NCBI RefSeq assembly: GCF_020085105.1
Contig: NC_058062.1
Location: forward strand, 9,001,445 to 9,065,444
Direction of reading: 5' to 3'
Length of the DNA: 64,000 nucleotides
From: Siniperca chuatsi
Taxonomy: Eukaryota > Chordata > Actinopteri > Centrarchiformes > Sinipercidae
The position numbers were made by a program, and so were the translations under genes. Of this stretch, positions 37,247 through 48,300 are shown one piece after another; the stretch's first letter is position 1; each line of letters starts with the position of its first letter. The notes under the pieces were generated by a model. That model searched no databases. It saw only the letters and a list, made by a program, of their open reading frames with translations, and was not told where the DNA came from.

Positions 37247-40200
37247 GTACAGGTTTTGCATTGTTTTCCGCAGGTTGCACTGAGTGAAAGTAGACCAGGA
37301 AAAGCTCTTAACTATACAAGCATCTGTCTGGGACTGGTGTAACGCTGACCAAGCACAGTTTTTAATGTGCTACATTAGTTTTAATGTTGTTTTTCTCCTT
37401 TAGAGGTTTAGCCAGACCAAAAGTATAAGGCTCAACTTCAGTTGAACATACAGCATTGCACATCAGACCACCTATGTAGCCAGAACATTTGGCTTGTGGC
37501 TTTAAATGTTTTATCTGGCTGTCAACCAGATTTCACACACACCCCTAGACCACAGTTGTTTTTCTTAATGCGGGTCAAATTGGGCTTCAGAATGTAAAGA
37601 CGAGAACAAGACGAGACAGGTTACAGTTAGTATTTTATAAATCTATCTCACACTGTGATCCAGAGTGGCAAGGAGAGGGCAGCAGTGAAATACAATCCTG
37701 AAGCCTTGAACCAACCAACAGGAAGAGAGAAAAAGTATCAGACCCCTAGAGACTAAATAATAGTCATGTAACAAAAAAGTTAATGTAAACAAAATCAAAT
37801 GGAATAGGTTAGGGAATTTTGAGAGTGCACACTGCAAAGAGAACAGGGGAAGTGATTCAATGCAAACAAGACATAATGAGATCAAATAGAAAAGACCACA
37901 TGCTGTAAAGCCAAACTAGTTTTGTTCCCAAGTCGGATTTAATCAAGAGCAATAAAACAGGTACAAAACATTTTAACTTATTGTTGTCCTGTATCGAGAA
38001 CATACTCCTGTGATTGGTGAACAGAATAACACAGCTATAGTTATTTTCAGATGTGGACAATGCTTTCCTTGACATCTTTAAAAGCTCCCACCAAATGAAT
38101 CCTAAAGCACAGAGCAGAGATATTTCAGGAAAGAGCCTTCATCTCTGACCCATCATATCACTTCAGCTCTGGGGAGACAAGTGGACCAGGGCAGATGCTT
38201 TAAAAACAACCCACCCTTCCTCCCTGCCAATCCTGCTTTTCCTCCTCAGAAATGGCAGCAGAGAATTAAAAAAAATAATACACTAACAATGAAATCCCAG
38301 CATCAGCTAAATATTAAACATGGCCCTGGAAGCAGTGCAGAGGAGCTTGACTGTGGATGTTCCATTCAGAGGTTGTGGTTGTGGCTCTGGTAGATGTTGG
38401 ATGGAGCCAGAAGCACATCAGACTGGTAAGTGGACGCAGATGAGGGTGTTTACCCTCCCTGCTCTAGACCTCCCACATTCACTCCCCCAACCAGAAGCAG
38501 TTAAACCCCACAACTTCCCATTAACAGCACTGGTAATGTTGTCTTGTTCATTGGATGTCACTGGTTGGGAAGTATTGTTTTTCTTTCTGTCGTGGTGAGG
38601 CTCATATTCATACATGTACAAGAAAATTAAAGTTATCATAATAATATGTTTTCACAGTTATGGTATGATTTAATGGTTATCATAATAAAAAACCGAGACC
38701 AAAACAAATGTCTCCTTGTCATTTACTGTATAATTCTGTCATTTAGCCTTCAGGCTCTGTGAAAGTTTTAGAATACAAAATTCCACATGATGCTTTCACC
38801 TGTTAATGTATTTTGGTGTAGAAAATCCCCTTCATAAACCATCCTCATAACCAGTCATTTCTCTTATTCAGCTAAAAATTGTGCAGTGATGTTCATATTT
38901 TCTTCTTGCCAAACATTTTTCACTGTTTATGCCAGTGGGCCACCCAGTGGACATAAACAGGGAGTGCATCCTCTTTCACAACCCTCAGCAAATTAATTCA
39001 GTTGGAAAGTTCTCACAAAGGAAGCACAATATTTAAAGTCAGACTCAGCGATCACAAAGAGGCAAAACCAGAGGCCAGTCTAGAAGGTATATAAGATGAC
39101 ATGCTTGCTTTTTTCAGCCATGTAACTGACAGAAAACAGAACAACCAGTTACTATAAATCATTTTGTTGAAACACACCTCAGTATTCCTCCAAGTGGTTT
39201 ATATAACCCTTTCCCATCACACATCATTTCAGTCATTGTTAGCACATGCAAGATCCTTTTTCTGGAAGTTGGTCTTGGAATTACATTTTCCAGATGAGGT
39301 TCACTGTTTGCTTAACCTCACATTACCTTACTTAATCAGTCATTTGGAAGTGCTCTAGAGAAATCCTGGAATCAGTCAATGTCACAATTCTTTTTAGCCT
39401 TTTTTGTGTATTTAGGTAGGGTTATGACTCATGCACCAAGTCTGCTCTCTACTGGGCTTCAAACAGTGGCATCACATATAGTTTGTTTGACTGTAATATG
39501 TATGTCTAAGATCTATTTTCACCAAAGTTAGAACAAATATAACCCATTTTACCTGCTCTGCTTGAGTGATGTGTTTGAGTAATACTCACTTTATTAACTT
39601 GGTCTCTTTTCAAGTCATCACTATTCAGGCAAATATGCACACTCTCCTTCCTTTCATCCTCTCCTCTTCCCTCCTCAGTCTCTAGCACCTTTCCACTAGA
39701 CTGACCTCTACATCCCCACTTTCCCCTTATCTGTGTGAAGTCATGCAGACTGAATAACTGAAATTTCAGGTAGCTCAGAGAAAATCGCACAGATCTGGCT
39801 TGCTGTATGACCTCTCAGACTTTCTGCTCTCTTCTTTCTTCATCTCAGCTGTTGAATCGACTTTCTACCACAACTAAAATCATCTTCTTCTAACCCACAG
39901 AAACTGTTCTCTGCTGTCTCTGCCCAAACTTGTTTGTTCCAGAAGGGCTACCAGCTGCCGTAATGACTCTCTCCACTCCTTCAGACCATCACTGCTGCTC
40001 TGCTGCGGCATTCCCTACCAAAATCAACTTTTCCAAGACAGGAGGCTGTGTGCCATCTGCACTCAAGTCAGAGGTACTTCACTTCTCCAAGATCAAACCA
40101 GTCCCAGTTTATCTACTGCAGGGCAGGAGACTATAAAAACATGATTTTTCCTCCATGAAAACGTCTTAAAGCAATTGGCCGACTTACTGCAAGCTACTAG

Positions 40201-40459
40201 CTAACAGGCATCACTCCATTCATCAACAAAATGTTTTTTTTAGGTGATGCACACACCAGCTCAGTATAGTTCGTCTTTTTCTTTTAACCTCTGAACAGCA
40301 GCATCTTGCTCATGAACATTTTAGCACAGTATTACAGCCAATATAGGGATTTGACTTCGTAACTTTTCAAAAGCTGTTTCTGTAAATCCTAAATTGTACC
40401 CCACCATACCAAGACCTCTGTACACCATTTCCAAGCTTGAGGTGTGGACATTGAGAATG
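37247..40459. other. Gene-free stretch
   Basis: Open frames at 38181-38598, 39506-39790 and 39930-40136 have no domain and no paired splice sites. Nothing else was recognised. Confidence 0.45.
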
Positions 40460-40487
40460 CTGTGACCTGCCCTGTCTTTAAACTCCC

Positions 40488-40592
40488 GAAATGCACCCAC
40501 TCCACTGGCTCTCTGTTGTAGTTTGTATCACATTCAAAGCCCTAGAGCTGGTGCACAGCGCTGCCAAAGGAGCTGCAACCCCATACCTCCAG
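40488..40592 (+). pseudogene. LINE reverse-transcriptase C-terminal relic
   Basis: The + strand reads MHPLHWLSVVVCITFKALEL and continues VHSAAKGAATPYLQ. This matches the 'LHWLPv..RI.FKaL.lv..a..G.aPpYl' region that closes the reverse transcriptase of Rex1/L2/CR1-type LINEs. Frames break on both sides, so it is a decayed fragment. Confidence 0.55.
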
Positions 40593-41755
40593 GTAATGAT
40601 CTGAATAGCCTTGACTTCTCTTTTCCCTCTGGCTGATTATGGATGAAGTGACCTTCCCACCTTCTGAAGACCTCAGAGTCACATTCTGTCTTTTGGAGGC
40701 AAACTGAAAATTCTTGTTGTCATGGAACACAGACCCTTTCCTCCTCTGCTATCCTTTAAGCCTCGTTAGATGGCTTATTCTTAGGGATTTCATCCAATTT
40801 TAAACTCGGATTCCAAAGTGATTTCCCCTACTCACTGCTAATTTTGCAGCTACACACAGATCTTTTGGGAATAAATGTACTTGGCCTTAATCATAGTAGG
40901 CCTACGATATCAATAGATTATGAAGGGGCCAATTAAATCAATAGCATTATCTAAGATTATTTAGTTTTACAACTATGCTTTAATATGATACAGTCTGTTC
41001 AATATCAATATACAATATACACTATATAGCTCTGTTGTAGCAGATGGTTATTGTATGTCTGCAGTTTTTGCAGGCATCTGCAATTAATGCATCCCGCTAT
41101 CAAAGAGACACTACACTAGCCAACACCACATGAAATAGGTCTCCATAGTCACAGCTTGGACACAGATTAGTTCAAATTATATTAATGTTTCTCCTTGCCC
41201 AGGAGCAAAGACTCTGCTCTGTTTCCCCTTTATTGAGAGTGAAGGTTCACAAGGCTTTTTTAAGCCTTATCTTAATGTAATTGTTGTTTTGTGTATTGAG
41301 AATGAACATAAAATAAGCAAGGGTCAATGTCTTTTGTTGTGTGCGTGAATCAATAATCAATACAAATCAGTAGGTAAACAATTTTATAAACATACTGATG
41401 GAAAAGCTAAGAAAGGTCATGTGCAGAGTGTTTGTACATGGCCCCTAACACTAAGAGCTAGACAACCCAGGTGAACAAATACCGCACAAAATATAAGTGG
41501 TTTCCATAACAACACAACCTGGTTCAAGGCAGACTCCACACTGTACTTATTTGCTGTCCAAACTTTCTTTTGTGTTAAAATCAGCTCTCAACCAGTCCAC
41601 TTCCTGGATCTTTTTAGATGCTGAGCGGACACCTGGAATCACAAACTGAGCAAAAAAGAAAAGAGGCAGAGAAAAGGGATGAAGCATGGTGACAAACCAT
41701 GTGTGACAGATCATCTCTTGCCTTTCTGTCTCTCCCGCCCTCCTCTCCTCTCCAG
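40593..41755. other. Gene-free stretch
   Basis: Probably begins with more decayed LINE sequence. Otherwise A+T-rich, with no gene or RNA recognised. Confidence 0.4.
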
Positions 41756-41880
41756 ACAGGGTTGGGCCAAACAGCAGGTGGTGCAGAAGAGAAGCCCTGA
41801 CATGAGATTAACAAATCTCTGGCTCTCTGACTTCTGCACTGGACAAGCATGGAGGAGCATCAAATCCCTAATTTTAAAAA
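41756..41880 (+). other. Possible noncoding leader exon of gper1
   Basis: A very strong acceptor (a C/T tract 'cccgccctcctctcctctccag' in style, AG at 41754-41755) and a donor AAAAA followed by GTAAGC at 41881 bracket 125 bp. The next acceptor downstream, at 43100-43101, opens the gper1 coding exon. Vertebrate GPER1 genes commonly carry noncoding 5' exons. No coding frame is needed. This rests on splice-site shape only. Confidence 0.3.
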
Positions 41881-43101
41881 GTAAGCGCTGTTTTTGATTC
41901 CCACATTTTTGCTACTATTTATGGAATGGTGCTTTATTTGTCTATAAGATTATAGGTGGTACACTAACTATACTGTTTGTATTTATTAATTTACAGTTAA
42001 TATGGTGTCTGTTCAATTTCATTGTGGATGGGGTATGCCTTCGTGTCTCGTGAATCGAGTTTCATAATGAGTTGTTTATTATGACTATGACAAGACTATG
42101 TTCTGATTGTAGTTTCTTAGTGAGCACTTGCATAATCTCAGGTCTCACTGATTTTGGTAGAAAATATGCCAATCACAATATGCTCAGAACAGAAGAACTT
42201 TTTCAAAAGTTCAGGATAAACATCAGATATCAAATACAGTAAACAATTTTTGGTGACAAGATCTTTTCTCTGGATATTCTTTTTTCAATTTTCAATTATC
42301 TTCTTTTCCTTTTGGCTGTTCCCTTTCAGGGGTCACCACAAGGAAAAGAAGATACAGCATGAATGCAAATGAAAGCAAAATGGGATAAATTCATGTATAT
42401 ATATGTATGTATATGACAGATAAACTTTCTGCCATAGTTTTTAAAATTCATGCTGTATATGTGCTGAATTAATGCTGTTAATAAGAAGGCAATAATATTG
42501 CAGAAGGTTTCCTCTGGTGGAAGTAAAATCCAAAGGGCTGTGAATGTTTGCTAAAGGTCATGTTTGCCAAACAGCATATAGTCTTTCTATCACCAGGGAG
42601 AGTCTGAGATTTTGGGCCTGAAAATCATCAACTAAGGAAGAGGTTAGTTAGTCATGTAAAAGCTAGCAGTGAATATAAAACATAGATTTTGTGTTATATG
42701 CATTAAAAACTGAGTGTGATGTGTGTCATCTGGAGCCATCAAGTCACAGAGGTTCACACAGAGGTCTGTTAGATGTTAATGACAAATCAAGTCAGGACAA
42801 ACCGTTTCGAATGGGCTCGGATTGGCTGAGGATTTCTAAGGAGAATTTCAATGCATCTGTTTAAGTCGGAAGCTTAAATGTTAATGTGTTTACTTAGTTG
42901 TCTGCCAGCCTCTTTGACCCCTTTAATCGTCTCTCACGAAAGTGGGCTTGTGTCATTTTCATACTTGATCTTAAAATTTTGAAATATTTTGTAGTAAAAC
43001 AAATGCTATAACTGTTAGTTATTCTCATTTAACTGCACGCAAGATTGCTGCTGTGCACCTAATTCTCTTTCATGTTCTGATTTTTTTTCTTCTCTCCACA
43101 G
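41881..43101 (+). other. Gene-free stretch upstream of gper1, possible intron
   Basis: Contains a reverse LINE 3'-end fragment (42298-42353) and ends in a T-rich tract plus TCTCCACAG, a good acceptor for the gper1 coding exon. Confidence 0.4.
42298..42353 (-). mobile_element. LINE 3'-end fragment with inverted flanks
   Basis: The minus strand reads GTGACCCCTGAAAGGGAACAGCC, shortened here to its key words 'gacccctgaaaggg' and 'gaacagcc'. It is the same terminus as 14254-14347. It is bracketed by perfect 13-bp inverted arms, ATCTTCTTTTCCT at 42298-42310 and AGGAAAAGAAGAT at 42341-42353. Confidence 0.6.
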
Positions 43102-43533
43102 CTCAGGTGTCACAGCAATAGCGTCTCTGGCCAAGGCTCGCTGAATAAAGATGCACATGGACTAAAGCAGCACTCAAATCAGATGACACAAAAGAGGAGA
43201 AAGAAGTCTGCCCTCTAATCTCAGGACCACAGTTTGGACAGTCTGGATGATGTGAGTCATCAGGTTGCAAAGGCCAAAGACGATTTTAAGACATGGAGGT
43301 GCTTCTGTTTTGTGTGTGGAATCTATTGGTAGATGAACCTTGATGTTAACATGGGGTCAGACAAACCGTAACCATTTTGTTCCACTCACCTGACTTCTGT
43401 CAGCATGCCAACACAGCATAGATGATTCACCCTTTAAAGAGACATAACTGGGAACTAACAAGGTCTAATGATGTAGCAGCTACAGGTGACTTACATGTGG
43501 CCCATGATTCCAGACAGTTCAACCACAGTCAGT
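43102..43533 (+). other. gper1: gper1 5' untranslated region in the coding exon
   Basis: Runs from the acceptor TCTCCACAG to the preferred start codon. It contains several upstream ATGs with short frames, and two in-frame upstream ATGs (43495, 43504) that could lengthen the protein by 13 or 10 residues. Confidence 0.55.
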
Positions 43534-44598
43534 ATGGAAGTGCAGACAACCTCTCTGGTCTGGATATATGTTAACAGTACAGAACAACTGAACATTTCAT
43601 ATGAGCACAACACAACGTATTTGATTGAAAACTCAGACAAATACCTATCTTACATTATTGGTCTCTTCTTGTCCTGCCTGTACACCATTCTCCTCTTTCC
43701 TATTGGATTTATTGGTAACATCTTAATCCTGGTGGTGAACCTGAACCACAGAGAGAAGATGACCATTCCCGACCTTTACTTTGTTAACCTGGCTGTAGCT
43801 GACCTCATCCTGGTGGCAGATTCCCTCATCGAGGTCTTCAATCTGAATGAGAAGTATTATGACTACGCTGTCCTCTGCACCTTCATGTCCCTTTTCCTGC
43901 AGGTTAACATGTACAGCAGCATCTTCTTTCTCACATGGATGAGCTTTGACCGATACATTGCCTTGGCTAACTCCATGAGCAGCAGCCCGCTGAGGACTAT
44001 GCAGCACGCCAAGCTCAGCTGTGGCCTCATCTGGATGGCCTCCATCCTGGCCACCCTTCTCCCCTTCACCATTGTGCAGACCCAGCATAGGGGTGAGGTG
44101 CACTTCTGCTTTGCCAACGTCTTTGAGATTCAGTGGCTGGAGGTAACCATTGGCTTTTTGGTGCCCTTCTCCATCATTGGTCTATGCTACTCTCTGATTG
44201 GGCGAATCCTCATGAGGGCCCAGAAGCACCGTGGATTGTGGCCACGGCGGCAGAAGGCCCTGCGTATGATCGTGGTGGTGGTTATGGTGTTCTTCATCTG
44301 CTGGCTGCCAGAGAATGTTTTCATCAGCATCCAGCTGCTGCAGGGCACAGCTGACCCATCGCAGAGGACTGCTACCACCCTGTGGCATGACTACCCACTC
44401 ACAGGCCACATTGTTAACCTGGCAGCTTTCTCCAACAGCTGCCTCAACCCCATTATCTACAGCTTTCTAGGAGAAACCTTCAGGGACAAGCTACGTCTCT
44501 TCATTAAGCAGAAGGCCAGCTGGTCAGTAGTGATCCGCTTCTGCCACCATGGCCTCGATTTACACCTCCCTGTCAGGAACGAAGTGTCAGAAGTGTGA
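43534..44598 (+). CDS. gper1: G-protein-coupled estrogen receptor 1 (GPR30)
   Basis: Intronless frame of 354 residues from this start. GPER1 is a class A receptor of plasma and internal membranes. It mediates rapid estrogen responses through Gs/cAMP and growth-factor-receptor transactivation, and in fish it has been linked to oocyte meiotic arrest. Sequons at N14, N20 and N26 lie in the extracellular N terminus. Landmarks are canonical: N62 (TM1), NLAVAD with D90, C115 paired with C192 in loop 2, DRY at 139-141, CWLP in TM6 and NPIIY at 305-309. Blocks such as [23 protein letters not shown] and [13 protein letters not shown] match GPER1 closely. I chose ATG 43534 because its context is strong (A at -3, G at +4) and MEVQTT resembles the zebrafish start. 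ATGs at 43495 and 43504 are in frame but have weak contexts. A hAT-like element follows 138 bp after the stop. Confidence 0.96.
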   Translation: MEVQTTSLVWIYVNSTEQLNISYEHNTTYLIENSDKYLSYIIGLFLSCLYTILLFPIGFIGNILILVVNLNHREKMTIPDLYFVNLAVADLILVADSLIEVFNLNEKYYDYAVLCTFMSLFLQVNMYSSIFFLTWMSFDRYIALANSMSSSPLRTMQHAKLSCGLIWMASILATLLPFTIVQTQHRGEVHFCFANVFEIQWLEVTIGFLVPFSIIGLCYSLIGRILMRAQKHRGLWPRRQKALRMIVVVVMVFFICWLPENVFISIQLLQGTADPSQRTATTLWHDYPLTGHIVNLAAFSNSCLNPIIYSFLGETFRDKLRLFIKQKASWSVVIRFCHHGLDLHLPVRNEVSEV

Positions 44599-44736
44599 CT
44601 GTTAAGAAGAGGGACAATTGTTATGAAACTGAGTGCACAAAATATGCTAAAAATTCTTCATATCAAAGTGATATATCACCCAGTGTGAAATATTACCTCA
44701 GATTTCTTCATCTGTTATTTAGCTTTGCCTCATAGT
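44599..44736 (+). other. gper1: Start of the gper1 3' UTR
   Basis: 138 bp of unique sequence between the stop and a transposon end, with no AATAAA. If the transcript is longer than this, it must run into the hAT-like element. Confidence 0.5.
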
Positions 44737-45338
44737 TAGGGATGGGTACCGAGACCCGGTATTAAAGGGGCCCCGGGGCCAAATTATTAAAGACTGTAGT
44801 ATCATAAGCTCCAACATTACCGGTTCTTTTATCAGTACTTTTTAACGTTTTGGTGTAATTTATTATCACGCTGCAGCCTCTCACCTGCTCTGTGTGTGTG
44901 TGTGTGTATGTCCACATACATACACACACACAACGAAGTCAGCGAACAGCAGAGCAGAGAGGCCGCGGTGGAGACAGTGAAGTGAACCAGGTGAAGTGAA
45001 GATAACACGAAGATTACTTGAGTTGACGACAACTACACTCGTGACTGTAAGTACGTGCAATAAAACCTTCACGAGTAACAAGCCGTTTTAGATTTGTTTC
45101 CAGTGAGATATTATTGTGTTTATTTAGTGACTTTGCTGTTGTAAATATTACTGTTGCTGCTCTAGAAAGAACGTTTAATTATATTTAAAATATTCAATTC
45201 TAATCCAGTTCTGAATTAATTATTTTTTATTCTTTAGTAATGAAAAAAAACGATAAGAGTATCGATAAAGAACGGAACCGATAAGGAGTTTGAATAAGAG
45301 TAGTGGTGTTGATAAAATCCTAACGATACCCATCCCTA
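44737..45338. mobile_element. hAT-like non-autonomous transposon, 602 bp
   Basis: The left end TAGGGATGGGTACCG and the right end CGATACCCATCCCTA are inverted copies with one mismatch at position 12. The interior ('aaaggggccccggggcc', 'accggttcttttatc') is typical of fish hAT derivatives that I recall. Candidate 8-bp flanks CTCATAGT (44729-44736) and CTGGTTGT (45339-45346) agree at only five positions, so the target duplication is decayed or misplaced. No transposase is encoded. An AATAAA lies inside at 45059-45064. A TG/CA tract is at about 44891-44931. Confidence 0.75.
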
Positions 45339-48300
45339 CTGGTTGTACCAGTGTCTAAGTTAACCTGCTCACTTTCTGAACAAAACACAAAAGCACCAAG
45401 AATGTACACTCAAAGAAGGATGAAAATGACTTGATGTATGCATCTCTTTAAGTAGATAATGCACGTACAGTACTTTTCTGTTTATCTGCACATTGGATGT
45501 GGAAGTGTATTTGGTCTGTTATTTTTTCAAAAAGGTAGCTGGATGACAAGGCAGGCAACAGTAAATGCAATGCTAGTGATGTCAGCAAAATGTCAGCATC
45601 TACCCTTGAAGTACAACCAGTGGGCAAAGATAACTAATAGATAGACAACTGTCAGAAGAGACCAGCTTTTGTGTAAGAGACAATAATGAAACATTTTACA
45701 TTGTGTGATCTATAATACAAATCTTTCAGAGCATTTTCTGGGTATGTGGGATAACCTGTAGGATAGCGACGGCTGCGTCAAAGCTAAAGCAGCATGCACA
45801 GAGGAAATACTGCGTCACATCAAATCTAATTAGGCTATCCGTTTCAACTGCAAGAAAATTCAGTAATTCAGTCATTTCAGTTGAAACCCACATGTACTTT
45901 CATCTGTGTTCTGTAAAAAGAAATGTATTTATCAAGAAATTACCTCATACCCACCATCCACATCAATACCACCATGGCAACCCATGAAAAAATGACTACT
46001 GTCATCTGTCAAGTAGTAATGCAACATAAACATTCCAGGACATCACATAAAGGGAACAAAATTGAATACACAACAAGTAGTAGGCTAGTAACTTGCTTTT
46101 CACTGTCCCCATCTAAGATATTACTGTACCCCTTGCTTTTTGCATTTCAACTAACTTTTTTCTTCTGTTGAAAGAAAATGGCCTCATGTATAGCTAAACA
46201 TTTATCTGACAATGCAAACAAATCTTCTCAAATTTTGTTTTATTTTTCGAAATAAAGAAAATGTCCCACTTTTCCAGGAATATAAAAGAAGTTGTTGAAA
46301 AATTGTAACAACAAGAATTTTGTGTCTTAGATTTCAAAAAGACCAAATAACATTTAAAATAAATCTAGCTAGTTTTGTACATGTCTTCAAGTATTACATG
46401 GAATAAATAAAGGGTTACGTAGCTATGCCCTTTATTTCTTACTTGTTATAGTGAACGTTTTGGTCACAGTTACGCTATGAGGTAAATTAACACCATATAA
46501 GATTTTTGTGGGATTAATCTCCAAAATCTGATGTCTGAGCTCATGTGTACTGTGGTTAATGTAGGAATCAGTGAGTGCTCATTTCAAAGATGGCTGAGTT
46601 ATTACCCCACTTGTCAGTTGCTGTTAGCATGATGGTGGAGCAAAGAGGCAGGTGTTGTTTTGCCAGGAGGGGATGAGCCTGCGTAAACATATCATTCAAT
46701 GACATTCAATTGACAACATGAAGCTGCTTCAATCTTTTGTTCTTACCCCTCTTTAACATATATTACACTGATAAACAGCAATGGCCAACCCTAGACATAA
46801 GTAATGGGCCAGTGTCAAACAATTTTCTATGTAAAACATACTTCATCAACACATTTGTAGCTTGTTTTTTTATTCAGTTAATACAAATACTAAAATCAAA
46901 CACATGACATCAGACATGTTTTGATACTGATTGTGATCCCATCACTGGGCATCACTGGACATGTGGATTCTCTTCAAGTATATCATCATTTTCAATTTGA
47001 TAAAATGCTTTTGACAGAACAAAGATGCTCATTAACACATTGATCACAGGTTAATGAAATGCAGATTACCAGGATACATAGGTGCAGTTTATTTTTTTTT
47101 AATTGTATCCCACCAGAGGCTCGATAGCAGATTTTTAATGAAACCTGCCATAAAGATTTACAGCCTCTAATCATTTGTTGATCTGTCAGAGCAAACATTA
47201 TAAATTCTTTCTCTGTAATATTGCAATATTGTTTTCAATAGTGTTTTATATGAAATATAACAGGGTTTACAGAATATTCCTTTTCTTATTTACATTTTTG
47301 AAAAAAAAACAAACACTGCATGTACAACAGGCTCTGTGCATTAAGAATAAAGAGGTGGATGTATTATGTAGCAACAACAAAAAGAGTACAGGAAATTATA
47401 TCACGCCTAGGTTGAGGAGTGTACATCAATATATAAAACGTGTATTGCCAGCCTGTGGTGGGCCCTGAGCTGTTTATGCATGAGGCAGCCAGAGATAATG
47501 GTCTGACTGGGAAAAACAGGAGTCCAAACCACAAACTGTTATTCCAGCTGTAACAGTCCCAGCAGCCTGGGAAAGCAGCGCTGAGGATTGTTTGAGTGAT
47601 TGTTTATTAGAGGTCTGCAAAAATGCTAAACTTGTTGTGGTAAATGATACTTTTTGCATGAGGTTTCCATTACACAATGTTACGTCCCATATCCTTACCA
47701 TGCAAGTAAGCATTCAGCATGTTCTACTTTTCACAGTTTTGTTTTTAAAACTGTTGACCTTGACAAAGACAGGTTTAAGTATAGCTTATATATTTGTATT
47801 TTGCATGTGGATTTACACGTGTGAAGGCTAGAATCGAATGTAAACAGCACATCTATCAGAGCCATAGAGGGCACAAAGACAGGAAGACAAGCAAGTAATA
47901 ATGCAATGAAAGCTGTCAACTCCATTGATATAAACAAGCAACACCTAGACACCAGAGCCAAGACCCGCCAAGTTCAACACTGTGGGAGAGGCAAAGGGTC
48001 GTCTTTACATCACGCATACACACATCCACACACATACAAACACACACATTTGAGATGCTGTGAGAAGAGGTTGACAGTGGACTGTGTGTACAGCTGAGAC
48101 TACTGAGTAAGGTTAAAGGTTTGTGGTGACTGACGTCACAGAAAGGAAAAAGAGTGTGCCTTTTCCCCTTGTTTACATTCAATACTTCCTCTGGATGATG
48201 CTAGATTAAACAATGAGTTTGTGAGCAAAAAATCAATCCGGTTAAAGAACATAATACAATACCTTTAGGTTATTCATGCATAATATTGGGCAGATGAACA

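Noticed and set aside
41679..41897. 72-residue open frame near the possible gper1 leader exon
   Set aside because: It crosses the predicted acceptor and donor and has no domain; the splice signals fit a noncoding exon better.
43723..44103. 126-residue frame antisense to gper1
   Set aside because: Shadow of the receptor coding frame, no independent domain.
48016..48050. CA-rich array checked as a possible CRISPR-like or structured repeat
   Set aside because: Simple dinucleotide-type repeat with no spacers, and the genome is vertebrate.
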